This document shows positions 16,009-24,698 of a stretch of 40,732 nt of DNA, piece after piece. The position numbers and the translations under genes are program-made. The stretch spans positions 1 to 40,732 of the forward strand of contig NZ_BBJB01000031.1 in the NCBI RefSeq assembly GCF_016584665.1. Direction: 5' to 3'. Source of the DNA: Pseudanabaena sp. lw0831 (GTDB lineage Bacteria; Cyanobacteriota; Cyanobacteriia; Pseudanabaenales; Pseudanabaenaceae). The notes beneath the pieces are model-generated. The model saw only the letters and a list, made by a program, of their open reading frames with translations. It did not search any database and was not told the DNA's origin. The first letter of the stretch is position 1. Every line of letters starts with the position of its first letter.

Positions 16009-16605
16009 ATGACTCAAGCGATCATTTCCCCAGTAGCCTCAACCAATGTCACGGAAGATCAACTTCTATGGACAAGTGCTGACCTAGAGCTACTACCCGA
16101 CAACGGCAACCGTTATGAAATTATTAATGGAGAACTTTGCGTGACTAGAGCGCCTCACTGGAAGCATCAAACCACCTGTGGTAACTTCTATGCCAAGATC
16201 AAAGTATGGTCAGATCAAACCAAATTAGGATATGCAGCAATCGGTGCAGGCGTGATCTTTGGTGATAAAGATGATGTTATTCCTGATGTGGTATGGGTCA
16301 GCAAAGAAAAATATGAAGCTTTGATTGATGAGTCTGGACATTTACTTGGTGCGCCCGATCTTGCGATCGAGATCCTGTCATCAGGCAAAGAAAATGAAAG
16401 ACGCGATCGCGAAGTTAAGTTAAAGCTCTATTCATCTCAGGGTGTATTGGAATATTGGATCGCTGATTGGAGAGCTAAGCAAATCCAAGTATATCGCCGC
16501 GAGAATGGCATTCTCAAACTAACCATGACTCTATTTGTAAGTGATACACTCACCTCACCATTATTGCCAGAATTCTCTTGTCCCCTAGCCCAGATTTTTG
16601 AATAA
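16009..16605 (+). CDS. Uma2 family (DUF820) endonuclease-fold protein
   Basis: 198 residues from ATG 16009, which has AAAGGA 9 nt upstream; the frame is open further upstream but without a ribosome site. Restriction-endonuclease-like signature: NRYEIINGEL, IPDVVWVS, PDLAIEILSSG, then KLKLYSSQGVLEYWIAD, giving the acidic and lysine residues of a PD-(D/E)xK core. Uma2 proteins are very abundant in cyanobacteria, often in mobile or accessory spots, and their biological role is not established. It follows ccaS by 33 bp and may be co-transcribed, but a functional tie to light sensing is unlikely. Confidence 0.85.
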   Translation: MTQAIISPVASTNVTEDQLLWTSADLELLPDNGNRYEIINGELCVTRAPHWKHQTTCGNFYAKIKVWSDQTKLGYAAIGAGVIFGDKDDVIPDVVWVSKEKYEALIDESGHLLGAPDLAIEILSSGKENERRDREVKLKLYSSQGVLEYWIADWRAKQIQVYRRENGILKLTMTLFVSDTLTSPLLPEFSCPLAQIFE

Positions 16606-16608
16606 AGT

Positions 16609-16633
16609 AAAAGCGGCGCTTCGCGCCGCTTTT
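16609..16633. terminator. Bidirectional terminator between convergent genes
   Basis: AAAAGCGGCGC-TTC-GCGCCGCTTTT: perfect 11-bp arms, A-rich on the left and T-rich on the right, between the Uma2 gene and a convergent radical SAM gene. The core is the shared GGCGC-NNN-GCGCC. Confidence 0.8.
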
Positions 16634-16641
16634 GCCTATTG

Positions 16642-18270
16642 CTACTTAACTTCTTGCAAATCTTGCATTTGCTCCACTGGCTGCTCCTTTGGTAGAACCT
16701 TCGGTTGAACTATAGGAGGATTAGCAAGATAATCAGCAAGTTGCGCTTCAATCTGTTGACGGACGATCAAGCGATATTCGAGAAAATGTTCTGCTTGAGA
16801 ACAAACTGATAGATAACTAATGACCACGTTAGGATAACGCTTCATCAAGTCAAAGAGATTAATCCAGAATTGGAAGCGCGTTTTGCGGACAAAACCTTGT
16901 CGCCATGCCAAGATTAACAATGCGCGAATGGCTGTCCATTCCGTCTTTTTCTTTTTATCAGTCTTTTCTCGCTTGAGGCTTTTATAGGGTGATTCGCCCA
17001 AAATCAGGAAATGGCGGTAGGTGCGATTGAGAAAAACCATTGGATCATAAAGAGTCCAGAAGGCATGAACATATTCATTCGCAATGTCTTCGAGTGGACG
17101 GGTAGGTACGAAGTTCATCAAAGTTGCTTGATGTCCATTGCTGTTTTGCTTAATCATCCTCCCTTCTTTATTCAAGCGATGCCATAAGCCCGTATCAGGC
17201 AAAGCTTGCAGCATACTGAACAGCGCTGTGGGAACGGCGGTTTCTTCGACAAATTGGACAATGCGATCGCCTGCACCTTTTTTCTCACCATCAAAGCCGA
17301 TGATAAATCCAGCCATGACACGGATTCCTGCTTTGGCGATGTTAATCACTGATTCCGAGAGAGGATCGCGATTGTTTTGGAACTTTTTAGTGAGCGCCAA
17401 ACTATCAGTGTCAGGGGTTTCGATACCGAGGAAGACGGAACCAAAATTACATTCCACCATCATCTGCATCATTTCAGGGTCTTGGGCAAGATCGACCGAT
17501 GCTTCTGTGGCAAAGGAGAACGGATAATTGCGCTCCTTCATCCAAGGTTTTAACTCTTGGAGCATGACTTTGACGTTGCGCTTATTGCCAATGAAGTTGT
17601 CATCAACCATAAAGATACTGCGCCGCCAGCCAAGATCGTAGAGATATTGCAATTCGGCAATAATTTGCGCAGGGGTCTTTGTGCGGGGCTTGCGACCATA
17701 AAGAACAATGATGTCACAAAATTCGCATTGGAAAGGACAACCGCGAGAAAACTGTACTGACATTTCGGCATAGCGGTTCATTTCGAGTAGCTCGAAACGA
17801 GGGATCGGCGTTTCGGTTACCGCAGGTCTTTCACCGTTGGCTCTGAGAATACCTGAGCGATCGCCTCTTTCAATTGCTTCGACAAACATCGGCAATGTAA
17901 TTTCGCCTTCATCAAGGATTAAGAAATCTGCACCCGAAACTTTCGCTTCTTCAGGTAAAGCGGTGGGGTAGGGTCCACCCACAGCAACTAATTTACCGCG
18001 TTTCTTGGCTTCTTGAATTTGGGCTAAGAAATCTTCCTTTTGGACGATCATCGCCGAGAGGATAACTACTTCCGCCCATTGCCACTCGGCTTCAGTGATA
18101 TCACGAATATTGCGATCGACTAGCTTAAATTCCCAAGTTTGTGGCAAGATCGCTGCCACAGTGACCATGCCAAGAGGTGGTAGTTGAGCCTTATAACCAA
18201 CTAATTCTAGAGTTTTTTCAAACGACCAGAAGCTTTTGGGGAATAAGGGATAGACGAGTAAAACGCGCAT
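16642..18270 (-). CDS. B12-binding radical SAM protein (DUF4070 type), copy 1
   Basis: 542 residues. An N-terminal cobalamin-binding-like Rossmann domain (about 1-140; PPLGMVTVAAILPQTW, KLVDRNIRDI, VGGPYPTALP) is followed by a radical SAM barrel with the 4Fe-4S cysteines C178, C182 and C185 (SRGCPFQCEFCDIIVLYGRK) and a C-terminal DUF4070-like region with basic patches. The family includes hopanoid methylase HpnP and other B12-dependent methyltransferases acting on lipids or other unreactive carbons. The substrate here is unknown. The next gene upstream (18353-19939) is a clear paralogue in the same direction, so this is a tandem duplication with conserved motifs in both copies. The last about 30 residues are Pro/Gln/Glu-rich and differ between copies. 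Confidence 0.85.
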   Translation of the reverse strand: MRVLLVYPLFPKSFWSFEKTLELVGYKAQLPPLGMVTVAAILPQTWEFKLVDRNIRDITEAEWQWAEVVILSAMIVQKEDFLAQIQEAKKRGKLVAVGGPYPTALPEEAKVSGADFLILDEGEITLPMFVEAIERGDRSGILRANGERPAVTETPIPRFELLEMNRYAEMSVQFSRGCPFQCEFCDIIVLYGRKPRTKTPAQIIAELQYLYDLGWRRSIFMVDDNFIGNKRNVKVMLQELKPWMKERNYPFSFATEASVDLAQDPEMMQMMVECNFGSVFLGIETPDTDSLALTKKFQNNRDPLSESVINIAKAGIRVMAGFIIGFDGEKKGAGDRIVQFVEETAVPTALFSMLQALPDTGLWHRLNKEGRMIKQNSNGHQATLMNFVPTRPLEDIANEYVHAFWTLYDPMVFLNRTYRHFLILGESPYKSLKREKTDKKKKTEWTAIRALLILAWRQGFVRKTRFQFWINLFDLMKRYPNVVISYLSVCSQAEHFLEYRLIVRQQIEAQLADYLANPPIVQPKVLPKEQPVEQMQDLQEVK

Positions 18271-18322
18271 TATTTATAATTGGGGGGTTGTTCTTAAGTA
18301 TTTGTACTGTGAATATTATAGT

Positions 18323-18343
18323 GGGCGGCGCGAAGCACCGCCC
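18323..18343. repeat. Palindrome between the radical SAM paralogues
   Basis: GGGCGGCGC-GAA-GCACCGCCC, 9-bp arms with one mismatch. Same GGCGGCGC-GAA core as at 11318-11336. Flanking TTATA/TATAA extends the symmetry imperfectly. Confidence 0.65.
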
Positions 18344-18352
18344 TTTATAAGC

Positions 18353-19939
18353 CTAGCTTGCTAGATCAAACTCTTTTTCAGGAACAGTCTGAAGTTTTTG
18401 CAACCGCTCTTCTTCTACCCAATAAGTAGCCAATTGTCCTTCGATTTCATTGCGCACGATGTCGCGGTACTCCATAAAATGTTCATTGTGCGCGCAGACA
18501 GTCAGGTATTGCTCCCAAACCGCAGGGTTTTTCTTGATCATGCTAAACAAATGATGCCAGAACTTCCAACGAGTATTGCGTTTAAATCCTTGCCTCCAAA
18601 CAACGATCGCAAGAGCCTTGAGATCGATCCAGCTAGGGGACTGAGCTGGAGGTTTAACTCTAGGTGCACCCATCTTAAGGTAGTAACTATAAACACGATC
18701 AAGATAGGCATTTGGCTCGTAGAGCGCGCAAAAGGCTTCAACATATTCATGAGCGATCTCTTCGATTGGGCGAGTCGGCACAAAATTCAACAGTGTGGTC
18801 TGGTTAATATTGCCATTCCCACTCCGCAAGCGTCCTTCTTTTTCGAGACGATGTGAGAGCGCAGTATGCGGTAGTGCTTGCAACATCGCAAAAGTGGTGG
18901 CAGGAATGCCAGTCTGCTTAACAAATTGGACAATGCGATCGCCTGCTCCAGATTTTTCGCCATCAAACCCAATGATAAACCCAGCCATTACCCGCAATCC
19001 TGTCTTGGTGATTGTTTCGACAGCTTCAAACAAAGAAGAGCGGGTATTTTGGAACTTTTGAGTAAGTTGCAAGCTTTCTTCGTCAGGAGTTTCAATACCA
19101 ACGAACACAGCGTCAAAACGACATTCCATCATCAGATCCATCAGTTCTTGGTCAGCCGCTAGATCTACAGATGCTTCGGTGATAAAACTAAAAGGATATT
19201 GATGATTTAGCTGCCAAGTTTTTAACTCTTGCAACAACAACCTGACGTTACGCTTGTTACCAATAAAATTGTCATCAACCATAAATACGCTACGTCGCCA
19301 ACCTAGCTCATTGAGACAATCGAGTTCTGCAAGTAGTTGGGCGGGAGTCTTAGTACGGGGTTTGCGTCCATAAAGTACAATGATGTCGCAGAATTCGCAT
19401 TGGAAGGGGCATCCCCGCGAGAACTGGATCGACATCGAGTCATAAGCATCTAGTTCTAAAAGGTCAAAACGCGGAACAGGAGTACCCGTGATATCTGGCT
19501 TTTCGGTAGTGCGGAACGTGCCACTGGTTTCACCTTTCGCGATCGCCTCCACAAACATTGGCAAAGTAATTTCACCCTCATCCAAAATCAGGTAATCAAC
19601 ACCTGCACCTTGAGGGTCTTCAGGCATCGAAGTAGGATAAGGCCCACCACAAGCAACTTTTTTACCACGTTGCTTTGCTTCTTTGATTAAAGATAAAAGG
19701 TCATCTTTTTGGACGATCATTGCCGACAGAATTACTAAATCCGCCCATTGCCACTCCGCCTCTGTGATTGAGCGCACATTGCGATCGACTAGTTTAAAGT
19801 TCCATTCTTGGGGCAAGATGGCTGCAACCGTGATCAAACCTAGAGGCGGTAGTAACACTTTCCGATTTACTAGCTCCAAGATTTTTTCATAAGACCAAAA
19901 TGTTTTTGGAAAAAGTGGATAAACCAGCAGAACGTTCAT
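18353..19939 (-). CDS. B12-binding radical SAM protein (DUF4070 type), copy 2
   Basis: 528 residues, collinear with copy 1: MNVLLVYPLFPKTFWSYEKI, PPLGLITVAAILPQEW, DEGEITLPMFVEAI and the cysteine motif C177, C181, C184 (RGCPFQCEFCDIIVLYGRK). VDDNFIGNKRNVRLLLQELK and GFIIGFDGEKSGAGDRIVQF are also shared. Both copies keep all residues needed for the iron-sulphur cluster, so both are probably active, perhaps on different substrates or positions. Gap to copy 1 is 82 bp with a palindrome between. It probably leads a two-gene transcript. Candidate roles are B12-dependent methylation (HpnP-like) or another lipid modification; I cannot choose. Confidence 0.85.
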   Translation of the reverse strand: MNVLLVYPLFPKTFWSYEKILELVNRKVLLPPLGLITVAAILPQEWNFKLVDRNVRSITEAEWQWADLVILSAMIVQKDDLLSLIKEAKQRGKKVACGGPYPTSMPEDPQGAGVDYLILDEGEITLPMFVEAIAKGETSGTFRTTEKPDITGTPVPRFDLLELDAYDSMSIQFSRGCPFQCEFCDIIVLYGRKPRTKTPAQLLAELDCLNELGWRRSVFMVDDNFIGNKRNVRLLLQELKTWQLNHQYPFSFITEASVDLAADQELMDLMMECRFDAVFVGIETPDEESLQLTQKFQNTRSSLFEAVETITKTGLRVMAGFIIGFDGEKSGAGDRIVQFVKQTGIPATTFAMLQALPHTALSHRLEKEGRLRSGNGNINQTTLLNFVPTRPIEEIAHEYVEAFCALYEPNAYLDRVYSYYLKMGAPRVKPPAQSPSWIDLKALAIVVWRQGFKRNTRWKFWHHLFSMIKKNPAVWEQYLTVCAHNEHFMEYRDIVRNEIEGQLATYWVEEERLQKLQTVPEKEFDLAS

Positions 19940-19965
19940 GTGTTTAGGGGTAAGTGGGCGGGAAT

Positions 19966-20019
19966 TACCCTCATCCCCCAGCCCCTTCTCCCTGAGGGAG
20001 AAGGGGCTGGGGGTGAGGG
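19966..20019. repeat. 54-bp GC-rich palindrome, dispersed CCCCCAGCCCC repeat
   Basis: ACCCTCATCCCCCAGCCCC on the left pairs with GGGGCTGGGGGTGAGGGT on the right, with one bulged base, and the stem continues through CTTCTCCCT/AGGGAGAAG. The sequence type (CCCCAGCCCCTTCTCCC) is a frequently dispersed intergenic repeat in cyanobacteria. It sits just downstream of the YlqD gene stop and about 27 bp upstream of radical SAM copy 2. Confidence 0.85.
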
Positions 20020-20022
20020 TCT

Positions 20023-20499
20023 TTAGACAGCAGGAAAACCAGTACGGATATCTTCGATGATGCCGTCGCGGAGGACAATTTCGACGCGCATTTGGGCAAT
20101 CAAATTATCGCCTTTACCAGCGGGGAAGTAGCTGTCAAGCTGTCCTTGAGAAACTTCTTGCTCCAGTTCCAGATTTTGGACTTGGGTCAATTGGGTCAAC
20201 AATTGATTCTTTTGTTCTAATAATTCTGCCTTGACCCGATTCATTTCTGCGCGAATGCCTTCGATCGCATTGGAAACTTCGGCAGAAAATGGCTTGATGC
20301 TTTGGCGTTCAATTTCGTTAATCTGACGTGAGCCTTGAGCATCGACTTGCTGCACTTGACCATCCAGTTGGGCAATTTGTTGTTGCAGTTGTTGCTGCAT
20401 TTCCTCTTTCCAGCGCTGCGTCACAATTACTTGAATATTGGCGGTGCGACGCAATAAAAGCTGATTAGAAAAATCCATCGAATTCACACTTGTCTCCAA
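20023..20499 (-). CDS. YlqD family coiled-coil protein
   Basis: 158 residues, Met8 (MDFSNQLLLRRTANIQVIV) being an equally good start. A short N-terminal strand region with QVIVTQRWKEEM is followed by a long Gln/Glu-rich coiled coil (about 33-115) and a small C-terminal domain (GKGDNLIAQMRVEIVLRDGI) ending DIRTGFPAV. This matches the YlqD family of cyanobacteria and Firmicutes, of unknown function; the C-terminal part looks like a small RNA- or ribosome-associated beta fold. It lies between a repeat cluster and the radical SAM genes; no clear operon partner. Confidence 0.7.
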   Translation of the reverse strand: METSVNSMDFSNQLLLRRTANIQVIVTQRWKEEMQQQLQQQIAQLDGQVQQVDAQGSRQINEIERQSIKPFSAEVSNAIEGIRAEMNRVKAELLEQKNQLLTQLTQVQNLELEQEVSQGQLDSYFPAGKGDNLIAQMRVEIVLRDGIIEDIRTGFPAV

Positions 20500-20519
20500 A
20501 TTTAGTAGTTTTTAATGTT

Positions 20520-20610
20520 AGGGCTTATGCAAAACTACATTGAAACCCTCATTCCAGCGTAGGGGCAATTCATGAATTGCCCCTACATTGCGTCCTTTTG
20601 CCTAAGTCCT
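20520..20610. mobile_element. MITE copy 2 (~91 bp)
   Basis: Ends AGGGCTTATGCAAAA (20520-20534) and TTTTGCCTAAGTCCT (20596-20610) are near-inverted copies of each other, and the central palindrome at 20559-20586 is identical to that of copy 1 at 12755-12842. It lies immediately upstream of the YlqD gene. Confidence 0.75.
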
Positions 20611-20646
20611 AAAAGTGAAAGCAGCTTTGCTGCTTTCACTTTTAGG
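20608..20646. terminator. Perfect 18-bp-arm palindrome at the acyl-CoA/ACP synthetase stop
   Basis: Arms 20608-20625 and 20629-20646, loop TTT, perfect match (CCTAAAAGTGAAAGCAGC). The TAA of the synthetase gene is inside the right arm. It may end its transcript. It shares three bases with the MITE end, so the two elements abut. Confidence 0.75.
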
Positions 20647-22525
20647 AAGTAAACATTTTGACAATAATATCTTGATAACGCTCAAATACGATGTTACGTC
20701 GGATCTTGAATGTTTGCGTCAGAAACCCATTATCGATGGTAAATGGTTCAGGCAAGAACTCGAAAACACCGATGCGATCGTTAATGCTATATCCAGGGCG
20801 GTTTTGGACTTCACGGTTGAGTTCTTCGCGATAGAGATTCCGAATTTTGGGATTATTTAACAATGGCAAAATATCCGCCAAAATAGAATCAGCAGGAACT
20901 AAACTTGCGGCTTCAAGTGCTGAGAGATTAGGAACAATCAACACACCCAACTGCTTTTGGTCTTGCCCCACTAACACCACCTGATCGATATAGGCACTAC
21001 GTATACAAGCATCTTCGATCGGCTGTGGCTCAATATTCTCGCCATTAGTTAAGACGATCGTATCCTTGGCGCGACCTGTGATGACCAAATCATCCCATTT
21101 ACTGACATAGCCCAAATCCCCTGTATCAAACCAGCCCTGCGGATCGATCGCTTTTGCCGTGGCTTCAGGATTTTTGTAATATCCCTGCATCACTTGTGGC
21201 CCTCGAATTAAAACTAGCCCTTGCTGACCGATTGGCACATCGACTCTTGTAGACATATCGACAATGCGAGTTTCGGTATTGAGTACGGGCTGTCCATCGC
21301 CACCGCGAATATTACGATTTGGACAACGCACATGGGTAATTGGTGAGGTTTCGGTCAAGCCGTAGCCACCCAAAATTTCGATGCCAACAATTTCATAAAA
21401 GTCTTCAAGGTGTTCGGCGATCGAGCCGCCGCCACTGACAACATATTTGAGTTGTCCGCCAGTTGCTTCGCGCACTTTTTGATAAACCAATTTATCGCCA
21501 AGTTTGTGAAGCCCCCACAGCGCTAAAACTGAAGGCAATGCAACTAATTTATCAACTAAAGAAGGATAAAGATTTTCGACATTTAACCCCTGGAAAATCC
21601 GCTTAGCAACTATATATTTGTGGCTAACTTTGAAAAAGAAATTGACTAAACGCTGTTTGTTCGCAGGTTGATCGCGAAAATTTTTCTGTACACCTTCATA
21701 GATCGATTCCCACAGACGCGGTACAGCAACCATGTAATGAGGTTTCTGCTCCTTGAGATCTTTTTTGATCATGCGGAGATTGGTGTAAATCTCGGTGCAA
21801 CCTTGCGAAAAAGCGAAATACTCAAAGGTACGTTCGTAGGAATGCCATGTTGGTAAAATATTTAATACTTTTTCGTTAACATTCAGTTTTAATACTGATT
21901 GGGCAGCTTCAACTTCAAACAAGAAATTACCGTGAGTTAGCATTACTCCTTTAGGCTTGGCAGTTGTGCCTGAGGTATAGATCAGCGTCGCCAGCGTGTC
22001 GCGCTTTATGTCTACATTGCCTATGCCTAGGTCTTTGCTACTGCCTCTTGTCAGTAGTTGCTGAAAGTTAAACGCGCCTTCGGGTGGCGTTTCGTCTGAG
22101 AGCAAAATAATTTGCTTGACAGGTAATGTATGTAGTTCAGGTTCGAGTTTTTTGAGGGTGGCGAGATTCTCAACGACGATCGCAACGCTATCACTATGCT
22201 CGATGATGTAGAGCAATTCGCTCCGTTCAGCTTGAGAGCTACGGGTGGCATTAGCTGCCCCGATCGCTAAAATTCCTTGATCGGCAATCAACCAACGCGG
22301 TGAGTTATCGGCAATTAGGGCAACTTTTTCGCCAAACTGGATACCCAGCGATCGCAAACCAGCACCAAAGGCATTAATTTGCTCAAAGGTATCTTTGTAA
22401 GAAATTCTGACAGGGGGCTTAGCATGGGGATCATAAAGTGCGATCGCATCGGGATGATTTTTTGCACCCTGTTGCCAGAGTTGCCAGAGGCTAGAGGCTT
22501 GCGAAGGAGGAAAGGATATAGCCAT
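20642..22525 (-). CDS. aas: Acyl-ACP/long-chain acyl-CoA synthetase (AMP-forming)
   Basis: 627 residues of the ANL superfamily. The ATP P-loop LIYTSGTTAKPKG is at 181-193, adenylate motif YGLTETSPITHV, WFDTGDLGYVSKWDD, and the catalytic-lysine region KDTIVLTNGENIEPQPIEDA. The long-chain enzyme features (LPTWHSYERTFEYF, VSGGGSIAEHLEDF) match cyanobacterial Slr1609-type enzymes, which reload free fatty acids onto acyl carrier protein or CoA and recycle membrane lipids. It is about 70 residues shorter than some relatives, within family range. It stands alone in direction between repeats. The gene name rests on family resemblance; acyl-CoA rather than acyl-ACP specificity cannot be excluded. Confidence 0.88.
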   Translation of the reverse strand: MAISFPPSQASSLWQLWQQGAKNHPDAIALYDPHAKPPVRISYKDTFEQINAFGAGLRSLGIQFGEKVALIADNSPRWLIADQGILAIGAANATRSSQAERSELLYIIEHSDSVAIVVENLATLKKLEPELHTLPVKQIILLSDETPPEGAFNFQQLLTRGSSKDLGIGNVDIKRDTLATLIYTSGTTAKPKGVMLTHGNFLFEVEAAQSVLKLNVNEKVLNILPTWHSYERTFEYFAFSQGCTEIYTNLRMIKKDLKEQKPHYMVAVPRLWESIYEGVQKNFRDQPANKQRLVNFFFKVSHKYIVAKRIFQGLNVENLYPSLVDKLVALPSVLALWGLHKLGDKLVYQKVREATGGQLKYVVSGGGSIAEHLEDFYEIVGIEILGGYGLTETSPITHVRCPNRNIRGGDGQPVLNTETRIVDMSTRVDVPIGQQGLVLIRGPQVMQGYYKNPEATAKAIDPQGWFDTGDLGYVSKWDDLVITGRAKDTIVLTNGENIEPQPIEDACIRSAYIDQVVLVGQDQKQLGVLIVPNLSALEAASLVPADSILADILPLLNNPKIRNLYREELNREVQNRPGYSINDRIGVFEFLPEPFTIDNGFLTQTFKIRRNIVFERYQDIIVKMFTS

Positions 22526-22636
22526 AATTTAGGGGCGGACTCACTAATGTTTAATTATTTTTGATTACTAGGAATTGTAGTTAAAAAATAAGCATTAACT
22601 TAAGAATTGGATTATTTCTAAAACCATTGGTTATTT

Positions 22637-23752
22637 TCAATGGATTGCATTTGATTTCTCATATATTTCCTTGAGCAACCCCTTCTGGTTACGACCGCTT
22701 TTAGTTTTACCACCAATAACTAGAAGCCATAATTCTGTAAATTGCCATTTGTATATTGGCATAGGATGCGCCGTCAAGTTGCGTAATTTTGCGATTTGGT
22801 CGATTTTACTAGCGGCTTTTTGATTGCCTGAGAGCCAACCAGAGACTGGATGATCCCACTGCTCTAAAAATTCATTTACTAATTGGCGATCGCTGGTTGA
22901 TATTTTCTGATCATTAACTTTGTGATAGTAAAGACGATCTCGATCAGTATTAGATAAACTATCTCTATTTAAAATTTCATCACTAAAAGTATCCCATTCC
23001 TTTGCAATCAAGTAAGGCAAACTCCCAATGGTATATTTCCCTCTGTTTTTGAGAATCACTCCAGCGATCGCAAAATCTTTTTGCATTGGATTTTGTTTGC
23101 AAAGAAAGTGATAGAAGCTCTTAAAAAAAGACTGCACAATTTCTCTTTCAACAACGCTGGCAATATATAAACAGGAGGGTTTGTAGTCTGAAAAATCTTC
23201 TGTAAAAATGTCAGACTCAACTAAATACTTATGTTTATAGGCACTAAATAAATCATTTTTACTAGATATTTCAATGTTTTCCCAAGCTTTAACTCCAAGC
23301 CTTTTAATTAGTTTTGATTCAGTCTCTTGTTCGTCATAATTAAAGGTGGCAATGTTTTGCTGATCGGCTAAAGTTTTGAGTTGATCTCTGAGTTGTAATA
23401 TCTCTCCTCTTTCTGTATCTGTAAGATTAGCCTTTTCCCTGAAAATAGCGATCTCTGCATTAAGTAAGCGAATTTCCTCATCTTTATCCTTGAGGAGTTT
23501 GTACTTTTCTGCCAGATCGAGAGCATTGACAGCGGCTTTGATTAAGTTGTAGTAATTATTTTTTAAAATATCTACTTCCTGTGAAGTAGCCCGACTTTTA
23601 CCTCGCAAAGCAGTCTTTTGTCCTTGCCTTATAGCTAATATTTCACCTTCGTGATTGCGGATGCGTAACTCCTTTTTCTCCCCCTGATCATCAGGCAGCA
23701 ACACAACCATGCATTCATACTTACGCTGACTGTAATAAAATTCTACTTTCAT
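22637..23752 (-). CDS. Coiled-coil protein with C-terminal HEPN-like RxxxxH motif
   Basis: 371 residues that I do not recognise as a named family. N-terminal about 50 residues are beta-rich (KVEFYYSQRKYECMVVLL). Residues about 60-135 form a long coiled coil (EKYKLLKDKDEEIRLLNAEI). The C-terminal about 180-370 is helical, with a VEREIVQSFFKSFYHFLCKQ helix and KIDQIAKLRNLTAHPMPIYK, giving R324-NLTA-H329. R-x4-6-H in a helical bundle is the catalytic signature of HEPN ribonucleases, found in toxins and defence proteins, but also seen in non-catalytic helical domains. The A+T-richer composition and an adjacent Uma2 gene suggest an accessory island. Function open. Confidence 0.5.
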   Translation of the reverse strand: MKVEFYYSQRKYECMVVLLPDDQGEKKELRIRNHEGEILAIRQGQKTALRGKSRATSQEVDILKNNYYNLIKAAVNALDLAEKYKLLKDKDEEIRLLNAEIAIFREKANLTDTERGEILQLRDQLKTLADQQNIATFNYDEQETESKLIKRLGVKAWENIEISSKNDLFSAYKHKYLVESDIFTEDFSDYKPSCLYIASVVEREIVQSFFKSFYHFLCKQNPMQKDFAIAGVILKNRGKYTIGSLPYLIAKEWDTFSDEILNRDSLSNTDRDRLYYHKVNDQKISTSDRQLVNEFLEQWDHPVSGWLSGNQKAASKIDQIAKLRNLTAHPMPIYKWQFTELWLLVIGGKTKSGRNQKGLLKEIYEKSNAIH

Positions 23753-23793
23753 GATTTACTCGTTAATAAGAGCAGCGCTTCGCTCAGCCCTTA

Positions 23794-24576
23794 TTAGATT
23801 TCAGCTTGAGGTAATTGATCGGGATTAATCCCTTGCGATCGCAAATAGTTAGCCAATTTTTCAGCCCGTTCATTTGCTAGCTCAGCCCGTAAACGTTCCT
23901 GCTCTGCAATTTGACGCTCCTGCGCAACTAGCTCAACAGCCCAAGGCAAAATATTGCCTAGCTCATCCCACCAGCGCAACCAATAGCCATCACGCTGTTC
24001 TTTGTTGCCCTGCCATACGCCCAAGTACAACTTCATCGACTCAATCCAGAAATGTCCTTCCGCATTTGGTTGAGCGAGTTCATAGCGATCGCCTTGCAGA
24101 TAGTAGACCTCTAACTCACCTGTAACTGGTTCAAAAATCACATATACAGGCACATGCAAAATTTGCTCGTAAAAAAACCATTTGCCAAGGGGAAAAGTTC
24201 GCTTGACTGAATATTCGCCACTATCACTATGGGACAAAAATTCCATCACTACAGTCGGGGTCGCCCCTTCGAGCGTGGGTGTATAGCTACGGCGATCGCG
24301 AATCGTCTCATACTTTTGCACAGACGAGACATATAACCAATCAGGAGCCTTGACCGAGAGCGTATCGTTGACCGTAGCACATAAGCCAAAGTTAGACACA
24401 ATCAACATCTCAGGCTGAATAAAATCTGCCAATTCTAAGCTTTCGCGCAAAGCCCCTGCCAAAAGCGGTTGACCTTCGTTTTCCACAGGTTCTTCCTCTA
24501 GAGGCATATCATCTGGCAATTTTTCCCACTTGATTACGAGGGGAGATTTCACAGTAGAAGGCGGTGTCGCAACCAT
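23794..24576 (-). CDS. Uma2 family (DUF820) endonuclease-fold protein, second copy
   Basis: 260 residues. The Uma2 core includes APDWLYVSSV, TPTVVMEFLSHSDSGEYSVK, KWFFYEQILHVPVYVIFEP and LEVYYLQGDRYELA, with a PD-(D/E)xK-like layout. A charged coiled-coil tail (about 215-250; QERLRAELANERAEKLANYL) ends in SQGINPDQLP, a tail often found in cyanobacterial Uma2 proteins. It is only distantly related to the 16009-16605 copy. It precedes the HEPN-like gene by 41 bp on the same strand, with an imperfect hairpin between (about 23766-23793). Confidence 0.82.
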   Translation of the reverse strand: MVATPPSTVKSPLVIKWEKLPDDMPLEEEPVENEGQPLLAGALRESLELADFIQPEMLIVSNFGLCATVNDTLSVKAPDWLYVSSVQKYETIRDRRSYTPTLEGATPTVVMEFLSHSDSGEYSVKRTFPLGKWFFYEQILHVPVYVIFEPVTGELEVYYLQGDRYELAQPNAEGHFWIESMKLYLGVWQGNKEQRDGYWLRWWDELGNILPWAVELVAQERQIAEQERLRAELANERAEKLANYLRSQGINPDQLPQAEI

Positions 24577-24632
24577 ATATCCTCCAAAAAATCTAGTTGA
24601 TACAGTGCTTTATTCTGTACCAAATCATTAGC

Positions 24633-24659
24633 TAAGGCTCACGCTGCGCGTGAGCCTTA
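24633..24659. repeat. 12-bp-arm palindrome between hfq and Uma2
   Basis: TAAGGCTCACGC-TGC-GCGTGAGCCTTA, perfect arms, 3-nt loop. It lies downstream of hfq and upstream of the Uma2 gene on the same strand; no T-run, so a role as terminator is uncertain. Confidence 0.75.
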
Positions 24660-24698
24660 CACAATCACACCGAGCTTTGTGCAGACCTCAAAAGTTAG

